NCBI GenBank assembly: GCA_964396245.1
Contig: CAYNEO010000081.1
Location: 1 to 7,769, forward strand
From: CAYNEO01 sp964396245
GTDB taxonomy: Bacteria; Zixibacteria; MSB-5A5; GN15; FEB-12
Length of the DNA stretch: 7,769 bases
Reading direction: 5' to 3'
Shown: positions 6,260 through 7,769 of the stretch, piece after piece
Layout of the letters: each line of letters opens with the position of its first letter
How positions within the stretch are numbered: position 1 is the first letter of the stretch
Program-made: the position numbers and the translations under genes
Notes under the pieces: model-generated
What the model was told of the DNA's origin: nothing
Databases searched by the model: none
Seen by the model: only the letters and a program-made list of their open reading frames with translations

Positions 6260-7147
6260 TCATACTGCGGCTTTGGCCAGCAGCCCTTTGCCTTCCAGCA
6301 GTTCCAGCGCACTCTTGCGATTCAACTCGAAATGGGATACATCCATCGGCAACCCGAAAGCAATCGCCATCAGCTGCGTGAAATAGAAAATCGGCACTTC
6401 ACTGTCGTTGAATTTCGCGATCATGGCATCCTGTCGCTTGCCGAGATTGTAATCGCACAGGGGACAGGCCAGCGCGAGCGCCTCGGCGCCGTTGGCGACT
6501 CCGTCCTGTAAAATGTCGCGCGAAATCTTCAGCGAAGCCTCGGGGGCGCCCAGCACCTGGTAGGCACTGCAACACGTCGTGGCTGACGGGAAATCTACGG
6601 CCGTCGCACCCAGCGCCTCCAGGAAGTCATTCAAGACTGCCGGACGATCCGGTCGGTCAATGGCAACATCGGACGGCCGCAGCAACGTGCAACCGTAATA
6701 CGGCGCCACTTTCAAATCAGTAAGCGGAACCTTGACCAGATCGCGCACCTTGTCCCAACCGATTTCGTCGCGCAGGTAATCGAGAAAGTGAACTACCTTC
6801 ACATCGCCGGCGTAGTCCGGTTCTTCGTCCATGAAATCGTTTATCGTCTTGCGCTTTTCTTCGTCATTCTTCATCAACTCGTTGGCGCGTGCGAGCGTAT
6901 TGTAGCACATCGAGCAGAGCGTCATGACCGTATCGTGGCCGCTTTCCTTCACGCGTATCAGGTCGCGAACCGGCGCCACGATATGAATCAGGTCGTCGTC
7001 CGAAAGGGAAAAGACCGCGCCGCAGCAATTCCATCGCTCGAGTTCGTCATACTCGATACCGAGGGCGTCGAAACAGGCCAGCGCCGATGACTCGAGATTT
7101 TTCGCCTTTGTTTTCAGCGTGCATCCGGGATAGTAACTGATCTTCAT
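6260..7147 (-). CDS. hdrB: HdrB-like CCG-domain subunit (heterodisulfide reductase subunit B family / SdhE-type)
   Basis: A 295-residue protein with two complete CCG motifs (CX31-39CCX35-36CXXC type). The first is Cys9, Cys41-Cys42, Cys78 and Cys81 (CSMC); the second is Cys153, Cys192-Cys193, Cys228 and Cys231 (CPLC). All ten Cys are present. In methanogen HdrB these motifs bind two non-cubane [4Fe-4S] clusters that carry out disulfide reduction; in Mfr/Sdh enzymes of the E type, CCG subunits link the enzyme to the quinone pool. The start is ATG at 7147 because family members open with this YYPGCTLK segment and TGAGG lies 6 bases before it; the frame stays open further upstream only through the hdrC gene in another frame. 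No transmembrane helix is apparent. The hdrC stop overlaps its ribosome binding site (8-base gap), so the two are probably translationally coupled. Whether the partner is a thiol/disulfide or a quinone is not shown. Confidence 0.9.
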   Translation of the reverse strand: MKISYYPGCTLKTKAKNLESSALACFDALGIEYDELERWNCCGAVFSLSDDDLIHIVAPVRDLIRVKESGHDTVMTLCSMCYNTLARANELMKNDEEKRKTINDFMDEEPDYAGDVKVVHFLDYLRDEIGWDKVRDLVKVPLTDLKVAPYYGCTLLRPSDVAIDRPDRPAVLNDFLEALGATAVDFPSATTCCSAYQVLGAPEASLKISRDILQDGVANGAEALALACPLCDYNLGKRQDAMIAKFNDSEVPIFYFTQLMAIAFGLPMDVSHFELNRKSALELLEGKGLLAKAAV

Positions 7148-7155
7148 TGCATACC

Positions 7156-7563
7156 TCACGATGTTAGCTTGCGAAAACAGGATACCATGGCGATTTGCGG
7201 CGCTCCCTCGGCAACCTCCGGCGCCATCGACTCCGGTCGGACACGGTCGACGTTTCCGCGGAGTTGCAGCTGACGGAGCGCTTCCATGACCTTCGGGATG
7301 TCGATCCCGCGCGGGCAGCGAACCATGCAGGTATGGCACGATGCACACACCCACGGAGTGTTCGCTTCCGCCAGGGCCTCGGCCTGTCCGAGCTGAAGCA
7401 AAGCCATGATCCGCCGGGGGACGGCCGTGATATGCTCGACCATGGGGCAGGAGCCGGAGCAGGTGCCGCACTGATAGCATTTCTGGAAGTTCTCGCCGCT
7501 TATCTCCCGGACCTTCGATTGCAGTCTGTCATCGCTGGTCTGGCTCGAAATAAACAATGGCAT
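7156..7563 (-). CDS. hdrC: HdrC-like 4Fe-4S dicluster subunit
   Basis: A 135-residue ferredoxin-type protein with two four-Cys motifs: Cys29, 32, 35, 39 (CYQCGTCSGSCP) and Cys73, 76, 79, 83 (CASCHTCMVRCP), each able to bind a [4Fe-4S] cluster. The spacing between motifs, IPKVMEALRQLQLR after the second motif and the ending MVSCFRKLTS are typical of HdrC-like subunits. It is shorter than methanogen HdrC, apparently at the C-terminus. There is no membrane helix, unlike HdrE- or DsrM-type systems. It is the first gene of the operon, with ACGAGG 5 bases before ATG 7563, and its TGA overlaps the ribosome binding site of the hdrB-like gene. By analogy with HdrBC it should pass electrons between the CCG clusters and an outside partner. 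No HdrA flavoprotein is in the window, so that partner is unknown. Confidence 0.88.
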   Translation of the reverse strand: MPLFISSQTSDDRLQSKVREISGENFQKCYQCGTCSGSCPMVEHITAVPRRIMALLQLGQAEALAEANTPWVCASCHTCMVRCPRGIDIPKVMEALRQLQLRGNVDRVRPESMAPEVAEGAPQIAMVSCFRKLTS

Positions 7564-7655
7564 GATAACCTCGTTCGAAAATTGACTTGTTGTCTTTGCA
7601 GGCGGGTCGATCGGCGGCCCGTCGTCTCAATCCGGGCATAACGTGTCCGGTATTC

Positions 7656-7702
7656 CCTGCATCGGCAGAAGTTGTGAATCATTTCACAAGATTCATTGCA
7701 GG
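7656..7702 (-). repeat. Nested inverted repeat in the operon leader
   Basis: An outer 6-bp dyad (CCTGCA at 7656-7661 with TGCAGG at 7697-7702) encloses the 7-4-7 dyad at 7672-7689. Another overlapping dyad, TGAATC (7675-7680) with GATTCA (7690-7695), shares part of it. If the promoter at 7714-7742 is used, all of this lies in the first about 50 bases of the transcript, and the inner dyad could also fold as a 7-bp RNA hairpin with a 4-base loop. The sequence alone cannot separate a DNA operator from an RNA structure. Confidence 0.45.
7672..7689. promoter_or_regulatory. CRP/FNR-family operator candidate (TGTGA-N6-TCACA)
   Basis: TTGTGAATCATTTCACAA is a perfect 7-4-7 inverted repeat that contains the exact CRP core TGTGA-N6-TCACA (7673-7688). 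It lies about 110 bases upstream of the hdrC-like start. It does not match the FNR consensus TTGAT-N4-ATCAA. If the promoter at 7714-7742 is right the site falls at about +17 to +35, which would suit repression; no good -10 sequence is found where classical CRP activation (-41.5 or -61.5) would place it. The regulator is outside the window. Confidence 0.55.
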
Positions 7703-7713
7703 CAAACACCGAT

Positions 7714-7742
7714 AATATATATCCTTATCTATGTATACACAA
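7714..7742 (-). promoter_or_regulatory. Sigma-70-type promoter candidate for the hdrCB-frdBA operon
   Basis: On the minus strand, TTGTGT (complement of 7737-7742, 3 of 6 to TTGACA) is followed by a 17-base spacer and TATATT (complement of 7714-7719, 5 of 6 to TATAAT). It sits in the only strongly AT-rich part of the upstream region. Transcription would start near 7707 and leave a leader of about 143 bases. The surrounding AT-richness makes chance -10 matches likely, so confidence is moderate to low. Confidence 0.38.
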
Positions 7743-7769
7743 CATCTTTGCGAATATTTTCACTAATAA

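Noticed and set aside
5470..6381. Open frame of 303 codons on the plus strand opposite frdB
   Set aside because: It is antisense across two real genes and their intergenic gap, and has no motifs or ribosome binding site.
5464..7147. That frdB and hdrB are a broken TfrB fusion
   Set aside because: Each has its own start, ribosome binding site and complete domains, with 40 bases between them; nothing suggests a frameshift.
7148..7480. In-frame extension of the HdrB-like protein to a 406-residue version starting at 7480
   Set aside because: The extra part lies fully over the hdrC-like gene in another frame, has no family resemblance, and the internal ATG 7147 has its own ribosome binding site and the family N-terminus.
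7500..7709. Small 69-codon frame upstream of and overlapping hdrC on the minus strand
   Set aside because: It has no clear ribosome binding site, overlaps the 5' end of hdrC by 64 bases, covers the operator dyad, and the peptide is Arg/Cys-rich like random leader sequence.

Overview
The window looks like part of a draft bacterial scaffold, probably from an uncultured anaerobic or facultative lineage of the FCB kind (Zixibacteria-like). The case for that is indirect: a large secreted protein with a C-terminal dockerin-type repeat pair, a ubiquitous beta-CASP nuclease, and a soluble fumarate reductase/succinate dehydrogenase wired to heterodisulfide-reductase-like subunits. Taxonomy is inferred from gene style only. 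A run of 100 N (1551-1650) marks a scaffold gap. I see no tRNA, rRNA, CRISPR array or insertion sequence.

Layout. Positions 1-1913 (minus strand) hold two related secreted-protein genes in tandem. The first transcribed (1913 to 420) has a signal peptide, a conserved N-terminal module interrupted by the gap, a Cys-rich middle, a cohesin-like stretch and a C-terminal dockerin. The second (361 to the window edge) has a strong ribosome binding site and a matching N-terminal module, but an in-frame TAG inside its signal peptide. A 344-base divergent intergenic region follows, with a promoter-like sequence for the plus-strand beta-CASP metallo-beta-lactamase-fold nuclease (2258-3643). A strong intrinsic terminator (3701-3734) closes the operon that converges on it.

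Positions 7563 down to 3763 (minus strand) form one compact operon in transcription order hdrC-like, hdrB-like, frdB-like, frdA-like, with gaps of 8, 40 and 30 bases. FrdA keeps the dicarboxylate active site. FrdB carries one [2Fe-2S] and two four-Cys ferredoxin motifs, HdrB has two complete CCG motifs, and HdrC has two [4Fe-4S] motifs. Read together they suggest an electron path FAD - FeS - CCG clusters - FeS, with no membrane anchor and no HdrA flavoprotein in the window. The closest known precedents are archaeal thiol:fumarate reductase (TfrAB) and the bacterial MfrABE/SdhABE enzymes; here the parts are on four separate genes and a HdrC-like subunit is added. The operon leader contains a perfect TGTGA-N6-TCACA dyad of the CRP type and a sigma-70-like promoter, suggesting regulation by a CRP/FNR-family protein.
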